Assembly (NCBI GenBank): GCA_965370555.1
Contig: CBDUVB010000001.1
Location: 186,001-250,000 of the forward strand
Direction of reading: 5' to 3'
DNA from: JAJOKK01 sp965370555
GTDB lineage: Bacteria; Bipolaricaulota; Bipolaricaulia; UBA7950; UBA9294
Length of the DNA: 64,000 bases
The stretch's first letter is position 1, and each line of letters opens with the position of its first letter. This document shows positions 32,579-40,333 of this stretch, piece by piece. Under the pieces are notes generated by a model. That model was not told where the DNA came from. It saw nothing but the letters and a program-made list of their open reading frames with translations, and did no database searches. Both the position numbers and the translations under genes were made by a program.

Positions 32579-33784
32579 TCATGACTCGAAGAACACTCTG
32601 TGAACCGCACCTCGTCCCACTAAATTAGACAAAATGCGGTAGTTGTCCCGCTCTCTTCGAATCCTTCCCGCAACGATTGCCGGATGAATCCGAAGCCCGT
32701 CCGCGAACGTGCGAATCGCTTGGGTGGACCAGTTGTTGCTAAGGTTGGACTTCGTCCACTTGTCAGTGGGGATGAGAACATCAGCGGCAAAATCGTCCGC
32801 CTTCCGTTCGATGTCATCAGCCCCTTTTGCTTCTAGATCGTCAACGAAGGAATTTCCGGAATCCTTCTCAAGATGCAGCGACACGTGTGCAAGTTCATGG
32901 CACAGAGTGAACCAGAAATTGTCGAGACGGTCATAGCGGAGCGTGAGCGCAACTACGGGGCGATCTGTACTTGCCCAGAACGCTGCTCCATCAAGGTGCG
33001 TACGTGGTAGGTGCTCTTCCGTCACGAAATGAATTCCGCTTCGATTCAAGAATTCTCGCGCCAAGAGCGGGCTATCGTCGAGATAGCTGAGGTGGACCAA
33101 CTCGCGGCAGAACTTCTTCGTGACTGTTCCGGGCTTGTATGCAGGAATAGTTTCTCTCCGTGCCCGATCTAGCACGCGTGCGCACCAAGCTAAGAGTGCG
33201 TACTCATCCATCTCGGTATCGGTCCGGACGCTCCTCCGCAAGAAGCAGGGAATGCTCTCAGCCTCGATTCCGTTGGGGAAAATCAGGGGAGCGATGAGCT
33301 CCTCCGCCTTCTCCTTGGCCTCGGTCAGTGTGCCCTTGAATCCCCCAAACCACCCTTTCTTGAGCATCTTCGCCATGGGGAACCGAGACCATTCGATCTC
33401 TGGATGTTCCACTGGCATGAAAGCTCCCGCCTCATGAAGAAGAACCTCCGCTGGAATGTCGAGGCCCTCGTGCAGCTTGCGGATCATCGAGAGGCTCAGC
33501 GAGCGCTTCCCTTTCAGGACTTCGGAGACACGGCTCGGACTTCCGATGTACGGCACCAGATCGACTTGCTTCAATCCCGCTTGCTCCATACGAAAGCGGA
33601 TTGCCGAGATTGGATCTGGGAGATCAATCGGGAAGTGCTTTTCTTCATAGATCTCTACGAGAGTCACCCACAGCTCAAATTCGTCCCCTTCCAGCGTGCC
33701 CGGCACGGCATCAAGTAGCTCGTCGAGCCGGGAAAGAGCCGCCTCGTACTCAGCGTCTGTTTTGATCACCTTCGGGTGCATCAT
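32579..33784 (-). CDS. HigA-like antitoxin fused to ImmA/IrrE metallopeptidase
   Basis: 401-aa protein. Residues 1-120 are a HigA-type antitoxin with an XRE helix-turn-helix (MEQAGLKQVDLVPYIGSPSRVSEVLKGKR). The rest is an ImmA/IrrE (peptidase M78) domain with zinc motif HELAH (about residues 296-300, FTLCHELAHVSLHLEKD) and a downstream DDIERKADDFAADVL with the third ligand. Such fusions pair with HigB toxins; ImmA domains cleave repressors in mobile elements. The start (ATGATG) overlaps the higB stop. The peptidase may remove the antitoxin or another regulator under stress (inference). Confidence 0.9.
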   Translation of the reverse strand: MMHPKVIKTDAEYEAALSRLDELLDAVPGTLEGDEFELWVTLVEIYEEKHFPIDLPDPISAIRFRMEQAGLKQVDLVPYIGSPSRVSEVLKGKRSLSLSMIRKLHEGLDIPAEVLLHEAGAFMPVEHPEIEWSRFPMAKMLKKGWFGGFKGTLTEAKEKAEELIAPLIFPNGIEAESIPCFLRRSVRTDTEMDEYALLAWCARVLDRARRETIPAYKPGTVTKKFCRELVHLSYLDDSPLLAREFLNRSGIHFVTEEHLPRTHLDGAAFWASTDRPVVALTLRYDRLDNFWFTLCHELAHVSLHLEKDSGNSFVDDLEAKGADDIERKADDFAADVLIPTDKWTKSNLSNNWSTQAIRTFADGLRIHPAIVAGRIRRERDNYRILSNLVGRGAVHRVFFES

Positions 33785-34074
33785 ACCACCTTCGCATTGA
33801 TCCTGTCGTACTCTACGTGCGTTCCGATGAACCGAATATAGACAACATGAAATTTGTACTTGATTACGACAACCAATCGATATCTGTTGTTGCAGATATC
33901 GAAAACCACTCGTTCACTGCTCACGATGCTCGCCTCGGGATACCTTGCTTTGACATCCGCCGACTTGCTCCATGTCGCAAGCTTCACCTCGTGGTACCAC
34001 GCTTCCAGCGGGCCTTTCGCTTCTCCGTGCTGTGCCCAGAACTCGCGCAGCGCTCGTCTGGCTATGATTCGCAT
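33781..34074 (-). CDS. HigB-type mRNA interferase toxin
   Basis: RelE/HigB-superfamily ribosome-dependent RNase (97 aa). It begins MRIIARRALREFW, a typical HigB start, followed by AWYHEVKLATWSKSADVKARYP and the C-terminal beta-sheet VFDICNNRYRLVVVIKYK with HVVYIRFIGTHVEYDRI. Toxin-first order with HigA overlapping by ATGA is classic for higBA. TATAAT ends only 3 bases before the ATG, implying a leaderless mRNA or another promoter. GTTCCC repeats lie upstream. Confidence 0.92.
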   Translation of the reverse strand: MRIIARRALREFWAQHGEAKGPLEAWYHEVKLATWSKSADVKARYPEASIVSSERVVFDICNNRYRLVVVIKYKFHVVYIRFIGTHVEYDRINAKVV

Positions 34075-34077
34075 CGT

Positions 34078-34130
34078 ATTATAGCAGTTCCCTCTTATGT
34101 ATACAAGTGGTGCGTTCCCTATTCGGGAAC
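34078..34130 (-). promoter_or_regulatory. higBA promoter and operator-like repeats
   Basis: On the minus strand an extended -10, TGCTATAAT (TATAAT at 34078-34083), lies immediately upstream of higB. GTTCCC occurs at 34087-34092 and 34114-34119, the latter paired with GGGAAC at 34125-34130 as an inverted repeat. The sites suit HigA autorepression. Confidence 0.55.
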
Positions 34131-34153
34131 ATCCATCTCTTAGACAACCTGAA

Positions 34154-35476
34154 TCACTCGTTCCGTACGTCGATCTTGCCGGTGACGGCGGCGGAGATGA
34201 GGGCAATGCGGTATTCCTTCAGTCGGTTGATGGCCTCTTGAATCTTGGCGATCAGCGCATCGATCTTAGCTGTCTCGCGGTCGAGGAAGTCGACGATGGC
34301 TCTCTGCTCACTCATGGGAGGACACGGCAGGCGTTGGTCACGCACTTGGGTGCCGGTTATCAGCGGTTGCGCTGTCTTAGCCGCCAGGTCGTTCAGATTC
34401 CGACTCAGCAACATGGCGTGCAGGTACGAGTAAGCGAATGTCTGAGTGTCTACTTGAAGAATCAAAGCATTGTCCGTAACCCATGCTGGTGGGCCAACGC
34501 GATGGACATTGCCACAGAGGGCTCCTACACGGCCGATTGCCAGAACCGGTGTCACGACATTAGCTTTGCTGGTGTACCCCATTAGGCCGTTTCCACCGAT
34601 CACACGAATCTGCGAATACTCCTCCGGTGAGGGCGCAACATCGTCGATCTGTATGGCATTCCCGCTGGAGCAGCGTGCGCGCCATTTGAGAGGAATGACC
34701 TCCCAATGCGCGGGGATCTGGCCGAGCCATTCGATGCCAGAGTCTTTCATCGGGACGTTGGGATCGAGGCCTGCCTGCGCCGCAGCCGCGGCAGGCAGGC
34801 CTTTGGTGACAGCATGAGTGATCAGCGCGATGCGCTTCTCCTGCAGCAGCTCGATCAACCGTTCTTTCTTCTCCACCAGCGCATCGATCTTCGCCGTCTC
34901 GCGATCAAGGAAGTCGGCGATGGCTCGTTGCTCATCAAGCTCCGGAACGGGAAGAAGCGCTATTGAGATTGAATCCCCGGTTAGCCCGTAGCGGGTAATT
35001 CCGTTGGCAGCGACCCAGAACTGGTCCCGCAGACCGATTGCTGAGATTGAGCGGGCAACATACCGCCCGTCGAAATCCGAGCCGCTCGGGCGGAGCAATG
35101 CAAGATGGTAGCCACAGAGCACATTTGGCATGTCTTCAACAATGCAGGCAGGAACTGCGATATCATCCCACGATTCGGAATCCTTGGTGATGAGAACATC
35201 TCCAGCTCGTAGCGCGAAACGTCGAATCTGCTCCGAAGTGGCAGTCGCAGACATGAAGCCCATATCCGGCGTTATGTACTCGTTCTTGTAGACGTCGACG
35301 TAGTTGCAGAGCAAGACAGGTTCCTGCCCTTCCTCCGCCTTCTTGTCCACATTGCTCAAGCTGATACTCGCGATTGACTTGAGGCGCTTAGCCTCCCAAT
35401 CCGCCGGGATCTCCCCCAGCCATTCAATACCGGAGATCTTGTATTCTGGATAGGCCTTAAACCGCGTACCGGTCAT
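34154..35476 (-). CDS. hsdS: Type I restriction-modification specificity subunit
   Basis: DNA-recognition subunit (440 aa) with two target-recognition domains. Each starts with a SGIEWLG(E/Q)IPA-W motif, and the two conserved spacer helices are EQRAIADFLDRETAKIDALV and EQRAIVDFLDRETAKIDALI. It recruits HsdM and HsdR to a bipartite site. The central linker contains an Ala-rich insert, GLPAAAAAQAGL, encoded by a perfect 12-bp palindrome. The ATG overlaps the stop of the RAYT gene by ATGA. higBA follows 80 bases downstream. Confidence 0.95.
   Translation of the reverse strand: MTGTRFKAYPEYKISGIEWLGEIPADWEAKRLKSIASISLSNVDKKAEEGQEPVLLCNYVDVYKNEYITPDMGFMSATATSEQIRRFALRAGDVLITKDSESWDDIAVPACIVEDMPNVLCGYHLALLRPSGSDFDGRYVARSISAIGLRDQFWVAANGITRYGLTGDSISIALLPVPELDEQRAIADFLDRETAKIDALVEKKERLIELLQEKRIALITHAVTKGLPAAAAAQAGLDPNVPMKDSGIEWLGQIPAHWEVIPLKWRARCSSGNAIQIDDVAPSPEEYSQIRVIGGNGLMGYTSKANVVTPVLAIGRVGALCGNVHRVGPPAWVTDNALILQVDTQTFAYSYLHAMLLSRNLNDLAAKTAQPLITGTQVRDQRLPCPPMSEQRAIVDFLDRETAKIDALIAKIQEAINRLKEYRIALISAAVTGKIDVRNE
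34767..34802. repeat. Perfect palindrome inserted in the hsdS inter-TRD linker
   Basis: AGGCCTGCCTGC (34767-34778), 12-base GC-rich loop, GCAGGCAGGCCT (34791-34802). It encodes the PAAAAAQAG stretch between VTKGL and DPNVPMKDSG, a junction that is normally continuous in HsdS proteins. Confidence 0.85.
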
Positions 35477-36096
35477 TCGTCGCCCTCCTGCACATTCGGG
35501 TTGTAACGATCTTCATGCCAGTGTCGCGGGTTGTCGAGGATGTAGTGGCGAATGCGGTTGAGAGATACCGCGTTACGGACGACGTGTTCGTGGTAGTTCC
35601 GTTGCCAGAGGCGTTTTCGGAACGGCGGCCATCCGCGCGTGTGCACGGCACGCGTGTATTGAACGGTGACCAGGGATTTGTACGCGCCGATCACATCACC
35701 CAATGTAGGGGCAACCCTTGTGGTTGCCCCCACTATCGACCCATCGCGGGCGGGCACGACATCGAGGGCAGGCACAAGGCCTGCCCCTACAACGTCCTTA
35801 TCGTTGACGGTCGCGGCATCGTCGGTGATCACGACGACGCCGTGGATGTGATTCGGCATGATCACGAATGCATCCAGGACAATGGGAAGGAACCGGTCGG
35901 GCAACGCACGCCATGCATCCGACACAAGCCTTCCCGCGTCATTGAGATGCATATCTGTGTCCACGACCTCACCGAAGAAACACGCCCGATCCTGTGTGCA
36001 TAGGGTGACATAGTAGGCGCCGGATCGGCTGTAATCGTATCCTTGCAGGCGGATGCTGCGCCGGTGGTGCCGTTCTCTGCCCGAGGCCGCCATCAT
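35473..36096 (-). CDS. REP-associated tyrosine transposase-like protein (RAYT, Y1_Tnp)
   Basis: 207-aa HUH single-strand transposase of the TnpA-REP branch. It has RRSIRLQGYDYSRSGAYYVTL at the N-terminus, the HUH motif in IMPNHIHGVVVI, and a C-terminal RKRLWQRNYHEHVVRN with the candidate catalytic tyrosine, followed by IRHYILDNPRHW. A ~30-residue segment between HUH and tyrosine regions (VVGAGLVPALDVVPA, IVGATTRVAPTLG) is encoded by two REP-like palindromes. Both ends overlap the neighbouring hsdM and hsdS genes by ATGA, so it is translationally embedded in the restriction operon. Confidence 0.88.
   Translation of the reverse strand: MMAASGRERHHRRSIRLQGYDYSRSGAYYVTLCTQDRACFFGEVVDTDMHLNDAGRLVSDAWRALPDRFLPIVLDAFVIMPNHIHGVVVITDDAATVNDKDVVGAGLVPALDVVPARDGSIVGATTRVAPTLGDVIGAYKSLVTVQYTRAVHTRGWPPFRKRLWQRNYHEHVVRNAVSLNRIRHYILDNPRHWHEDRYNPNVQEGDE
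35704..35792. repeat. Two REP-like palindromes inside the RAYT gene
   Basis: GGGGCAACC-CTTGT-GGTTGCCCC (35708-35730, 9-bp perfect stem) and GGGCAGGC-ACAAG-GCCTGCCC (35766-35786, 8-bp stem). Both are bordered by GTAGGGGCA on their outer side, in opposite orientation. Their loops (CTTGT/ACAAG) are reverse complements. Confidence 0.85.
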
Positions 36097-38159
36097 TCCC
36101 GCATTTCTCCAATCATCTCCATGATCTCGCGTTCCACCTTCTCGATATCCGCCTCAATCTCTTCCAGCGGACGCGGTGGCTCGTAGGTGTAGAAGTAGCG
36201 GTTGAAGTTGATCTCGTAGCCCACGATGCCGACTTGGCCATCCTTAGCGTCGCGCTTGGACTCATCGATCCATGCTTGAGACACATGCGGTTTCACTTCG
36301 CGTTCGAAGAAGGTCTCTATCGACTCGGAGAGCGGGACATTCTCGGTGTCGCGAAGGTTGCTGTCAGGCTCGGGATTGCCTTTCTTGTCCAGGCAGATAT
36401 CGGCCGTCTCGTCGCGCTCGGAAAGGGCGGAGAGGATCGCCTTCTTAAGCGAGGCATCCAACTTGATCCTGTGAGCCGCCGTTGCTGCCTTTAGTTCTTT
36501 TTCGAAGCTTGGTCGATCCTTAAAAAGCATACTTGGAAAGCTACGCAGCATGTCAAGGATCCTTTCCTGCTGCTTTCGGCCCAGTTCCTCCTCTTGGGCC
36601 TTTACTTCGGGATTACGCTTTTTGCTCTTGGCGAGCCGCTGGAATGTCCTCTCATCTTTCACTCGCTCGATTCGCTCGGGCGAGGCCTGGAAGTTGAGCT
36701 GCAGCGGCCGCTCGACCGTGATCCGGCGGTAGCCGAACTGTGTCGTGGGGAAGATCTTGGAAAACTCGGACTCTCTGAACGACTGAAGGATCGCGAGGAC
36801 CTCGGCCGCCTTTTCCGGCGGGATCGTGCGCCGCTTGTCGCCCAGGCTCTTCCTCATCGGCACCCAGAACGAGGTCGCGTCGATCAGCTGTACCTTGCCG
36901 CGCCGTTCCGGCGCCTTGCGGTTGGTCAACACCCAAACGTAGGTGGCAATCCCGGTATTGTAGAAGAGCTGCTCAGGCAGCGCTACAAGCGCCTCCAGCC
37001 AGTCGTTCTCGAGGATCCACCGTCGGATCTCCGACTCGCCCGACCCGGCTCCTCCGGTGAACAGCGGCGAGCCGTTCATGATGATTGCCACGCGAGAGCC
37101 GCCTTCCGAGATCGGCTCCATGTGGAAAAGCATGTGCTGGAGGAAGAGAAGCTGACCGTCAGAGATGCGTGGAAGCCCTGCGCCGAACCGGCCAGCACTT
37201 CCTCGCTCGTGCTCGGTCTTTACCGCCTCCTGATCCATCTTCCAGTCCTTGCCGTACGGGGGATTGGTGATCAGATAGTTGAACGTTATGCTCTCGTGCT
37301 GATCGTTGGAGAGGGTACTCCCGTACAGGATGTGTTCGGCGTCGCGGCCGTCAGCTGATTTCATGTACAGATCCGACTTGCAGATGGCGAACGTCTCTGG
37401 GTTCACCTCCTGACCGAATAGGTGGATGTCCGCCTTGGGATTGATCGGTGCCTTGACCAGTTCCCCGTCCTTGCTAATCCCGGCCGTGATGTGTTCCTTG
37501 GTGATCGTCAGCATCCCGCCCGACCCACAGCACGGGTCGTAGACGGTCCGAATTATGCCGGTACCGGCAATCCTCTTCGCATCGCCGGCAAGCATCAAGT
37601 CAACCATCAGATGAACAACGTCGCGGGGCGTGAAGTGCTCACCAGGATTCTCGTTGAGGGCCTCGTTGAACTTGCGGATCAGCTCCTCGAAGATCGTCCC
37701 CATCGCCGCGTTATCGACGACATCCGGATGGAGATCGACGTTCTTGAACCGCTCGAGTACCTTGAATAGGAGCCCGGCCTCGTGGAGGTTGCTGATGGTG
37801 TTGTCGAAGTCAAACTTCTCCACCACCTCGCGCATGTTCGGGCTGAACCCGCTTATGTAGTTGCGTAGGTTCGAGGCGACGTTGGGCGCGTCCTTGACGA
37901 GCTTCTCAAAGTCGTACTGAGAAGTGTTGTAGAACGCAAAGCCTGAAGCGTTCCGTAGAAGCTGATCGGGATTCTCCAGCCTGCTCTTGTACTCCGCGTT
38001 GATGCGCAGCACCTCGGCCCTCGTCGGTGCAAGCACACAATCCAGTCGTCGAAGAACAGTGAGCGGCAAAATGACGTCCTGATACTTACCCCGCTTGAAC
38101 ACGTCGCGAATCAGATCCGCGACGCCCCAGATGAAGCTTACGATTTCACTGTGGTTCAT
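36093..38159 (-). CDS. hsdM: Type I restriction-modification DNA methyltransferase subunit
   Basis: N6-adenine methyltransferase (688 aa) that modifies the host site with HsdS. An N-terminal HsdM helical domain (SFIWGVADLIRDVFKRGKYQ) is followed by the SAM motif VYDPCCGSGGML (about residue 207) and the catalytic TNPPYGKDW (about 299). It is longer than the usual ~500 aa because of a C-terminal extension with coiled-coil-like charge. First gene of the minus-strand hsd run; its stop overlaps the RAYT start. Confidence 0.95.
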   Translation of the reverse strand: MNHSEIVSFIWGVADLIRDVFKRGKYQDVILPLTVLRRLDCVLAPTRAEVLRINAEYKSRLENPDQLLRNASGFAFYNTSQYDFEKLVKDAPNVASNLRNYISGFSPNMREVVEKFDFDNTISNLHEAGLLFKVLERFKNVDLHPDVVDNAAMGTIFEELIRKFNEALNENPGEHFTPRDVVHLMVDLMLAGDAKRIAGTGIIRTVYDPCCGSGGMLTITKEHITAGISKDGELVKAPINPKADIHLFGQEVNPETFAICKSDLYMKSADGRDAEHILYGSTLSNDQHESITFNYLITNPPYGKDWKMDQEAVKTEHERGSAGRFGAGLPRISDGQLLFLQHMLFHMEPISEGGSRVAIIMNGSPLFTGGAGSGESEIRRWILENDWLEALVALPEQLFYNTGIATYVWVLTNRKAPERRGKVQLIDATSFWVPMRKSLGDKRRTIPPEKAAEVLAILQSFRESEFSKIFPTTQFGYRRITVERPLQLNFQASPERIERVKDERTFQRLAKSKKRNPEVKAQEEELGRKQQERILDMLRSFPSMLFKDRPSFEKELKAATAAHRIKLDASLKKAILSALSERDETADICLDKKGNPEPDSNLRDTENVPLSESIETFFEREVKPHVSQAWIDESKRDAKDGQVGIVGYEINFNRYFYTYEPPRPLEEIEADIEKVEREIMEMIGEMRE

Positions 38160-38186
38160 GAGGATAGATCCAACTCCGTTTGGCAG

Positions 38187-38215
38187 AGTTTAGTGAAGTT
38201 GTTCGCGGTTCACAA
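38187..38215 (-). promoter_or_regulatory. Candidate promoter of hsdM
   Basis: On the minus strand TTGTGA (38210-38215), 17-base spacer, TAAACT (38187-38192), about 28 bases before the hsdM ATG. It probably drives hsdM-RAYT-hsdS. Confidence 0.5.
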
Positions 38216-38232
38216 ATCCTAAACGGAATGGA

Positions 38233-39210
38233 TCAGGCACTCTTCCCGTCGCCATCTTGCGAGAGTGCTTTTCTTCTCTCGCTAAGGAGGGCGCGCAACT
38301 GCGGGAGAGATTCTTCCATCGCTTGTTCGCCCGCACGGATACCTTCGGCCGCCCTGAAGTAGTTCAATCCGCGGGGAAGGTCGGGGCGGATGATCAGATC
38401 CGCCGGCCATAGGGTCAGCTTGAGATGTAGGATCTCCTGCTGGAAGATCGCCACCGCTTGATTGATGATGCTGTAGACCCCTGGTAGGGGACGCTCCTCC
38501 GACGATCGAGTCTTGACCATGTTGTCCAGGAACTCGGTCAGACTTCCCGGGACCCAGGTCTGGTTAGTAACACCTTCGCGCAGTCCCTCCCCTAAACGCT
38601 CCCATAGGCCCTGCCGATCCGGGGTGCTAGGATAAGGAGTAGGAACGATGTCGACTCCAATGACAAGATCAGCTCCGAGATCCCGGCAGAGGCGCACCGG
38701 GAGTGGTTCCACCAATCCACCATCGACGAGGAGGTGCCCTTCCCAGCGCACCGGATGGAAGAGCCCCGGGATAGAGGAAGAGGCACGTATGGCATCGGCC
38801 ACCGCCCCTCGATCAAGGACTACCGCCTCCCCGGTGTCGATGTCGCAACCAACCGCGGCAAACGGAATCGAAAGCTCATCAAAATGAACGTTGCCGAGCA
38901 GGTGCTGCAGGTACTTGCGGAACTCACTTCCCGAACTCAGTCCCGCACGGGGGAAGGTAGGGAGGAAGCTCCGCACCACTTTGGGAAGATCCGTCTCCAG
39001 CCACTCCTTCTCGATCCGTTCCACCGAGATCCCGGCTGCATAGGCTCCGCCAACGACCGCCCCGATGCTCGAGCCCGCGACAGCAGAGATGGGAATCCCT
39101 TCTGCTTCGAGAACCTTCAGCACGCCAGTATGCGCCGAGCCACGTGCCCCACCCGAGGCAAGAGCCAACCCGATCTTCAACCCGTCAAACTCACTCGATA
39201 CTCGCCTCAT
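38233..39210 (-). CDS. Patatin-like phospholipase (RssA-like)
   Basis: Serine lipid acyl hydrolase (325 aa). It has the oxyanion loop GLALASGGARGSAHTG, the nucleophile elbow GSSIGAVVGG (Gly-x-Ser-x-Gly) and the catalytic Asp in LLVDGGLVEPLPV (Asp-Gly-Gly). It would release fatty acids from phospholipids. ATG 39210 is preceded by AAGGAGGGG and lies inside the end of the UPF0104 gene, so it is the last gene of the envelope-lipid run. Next to fatty-acid kinase genes it could feed recycled acyl chains into acyl-phosphate. Confidence 0.92.
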   Translation of the reverse strand: MRRVSSEFDGLKIGLALASGGARGSAHTGVLKVLEAEGIPISAVAGSSIGAVVGGAYAAGISVERIEKEWLETDLPKVVRSFLPTFPRAGLSSGSEFRKYLQHLLGNVHFDELSIPFAAVGCDIDTGEAVVLDRGAVADAIRASSSIPGLFHPVRWEGHLLVDGGLVEPLPVRLCRDLGADLVIGVDIVPTPYPSTPDRQGLWERLGEGLREGVTNQTWVPGSLTEFLDNMVKTRSSEERPLPGVYSIINQAVAIFQQEILHLKLTLWPADLIIRPDLPRGLNYFRAAEGIRAGEQAMEESLPQLRALLSERRKALSQDGDGKSA

Positions 39211-40330
39211 CTTGCCCCTCCTTGTGATTTCTCTTTTCGAACCAGTCAACACCAGAATGACCTAGATAAATAATGCCGACACCGACGATGCATAAGGATG
39301 ATAGCTTCTGTAAGAGGGAGAAGGCAATGGCCCCATCAATCGGTAATCCCATGATGCTGAAGACGGCGGCGTAGGCCCCTTCCATGATTCCGATCCCCCC
39401 TGGGGTCAACCAGGAGAAGAGGGAGAAGACCGTGCTCAAGGCGAAGAAGAGGAGAAGTTCCCCGATGGAGAGGAGCCTTCCATAGGTGAAACCAATGAAG
39501 ACAAACGGGGCGAGTACGTTCATCCCAACAGAGAGGGTAAGAAACCCAGCGGCCTTCACACTCGCCCTGCGGTGACTCGGTAAGGCCTCGTTGACCTCCC
39601 CTTCTACCTGGGTCAAGCCCTCCTCCACACGCTGCGTCCATCCCCAGCGGGGAAGATGTTGCAGGATGAACGCAACAGAACGCGACGCCCACGTAGCTTG
39701 ACGAACGATCCCCATCACCAGGGCCCCGCCCCCAACTAGGGCTCCCCCAGCAAGGGCAATGATCCCCTGTTGGACGGCCGCGGGAATCGCGCTTGCTTTT
39801 AATCCGATGATCCCTCCCGCTAGAAGCAGGGTCGCGATGATGATCAAGTAGACGAGCCTCTCGATAAGGATCGTAGCGATAACCTCATGGCTGCGTCGCG
39901 TAAGCCCGTCGGAGGCGGAGAACACCCTCACCGGCTCGCCGCCAAGGTGAAAGGACGGTGTGAGGTAAGTGACTGCGTACGCTCCAGCCATCACACGGAA
40001 GGTCCGCCAAAAGGAGTGCTCCACCCCATAAGAGCGAAGGAGTGTCCTCCATCCCTCGACCCCGAATGAGAATCCAAGGAGGATAGTGAGGAGGAAGGTG
40101 ACGATCCCTCCTGCTCCGAGCGTGCTGATGCGGGCAAGGACGGCCATCGGTCGTGCGATCCAGACCATGGCGATCAACAAGGCAAGCCCAAAAAGGGCAG
40201 AGATGAGGAAGACCCGTCGCTTCTTCCCCAAGATCCTCCCCATTTGAACGCCGCTGAGGTCTCCCCAGGTACGCACCCTTTCCCATGCTATCCCCATGTA
40301 ACGCTTCCTCTGAGTCAATGAGGGTCCCAT
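39191..40330 (-). CDS. UPF0104/lysylphosphatidylglycerol-flippase-like membrane protein (copy 1)
   Basis: Integral membrane protein (379 aa, about 8 helices) of the UPF0104 family, which includes the flippase domain of MprF. The family signature THLGGEPVRVF-like segment reads TPSFHLGGEPVRVF, followed by a helix region and FSWLTPGGIGIMEGAYAAVF near residue 310. Such proteins adjacent to glycosyltransferases are thought to move lipid intermediates across the membrane. The ATG at 40330 follows the glycosyltransferase stop by 3 bases, with GGTGAGG upstream. It is paralogous to the protein at 41.1-42.1 kb. Confidence 0.85.
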   Translation of the reverse strand: MGPSLTQRKRYMGIAWERVRTWGDLSGVQMGRILGKKRRVFLISALFGLALLIAMVWIARPMAVLARISTLGAGGIVTFLLTILLGFSFGVEGWRTLLRSYGVEHSFWRTFRVMAGAYAVTYLTPSFHLGGEPVRVFSASDGLTRRSHEVIATILIERLVYLIIIATLLLAGGIIGLKASAIPAAVQQGIIALAGGALVGGGALVMGIVRQATWASRSVAFILQHLPRWGWTQRVEEGLTQVEGEVNEALPSHRRASVKAAGFLTLSVGMNVLAPFVFIGFTYGRLLSIGELLLFFALSTVFSLFSWLTPGGIGIMEGAYAAVFSIMGLPIDGAIAFSLLQKLSSLCIVGVGIIYLGHSGVDWFEKRNHKEGQDEASIE

Positions 40331-40333
40331 CGG

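Noticed and set aside
34114..34130. Transcription terminator after hsdS
   Set aside because: The GTTCCC/GGGAAC stem is only 6 bp with no T-run on either strand, and a third GTTCCC copy nearby suits an operator better.
36594..37358. 254-codon plus-strand open frame
   Set aside because: Antisense to hsdM over its catalytic motif; no independent evidence.
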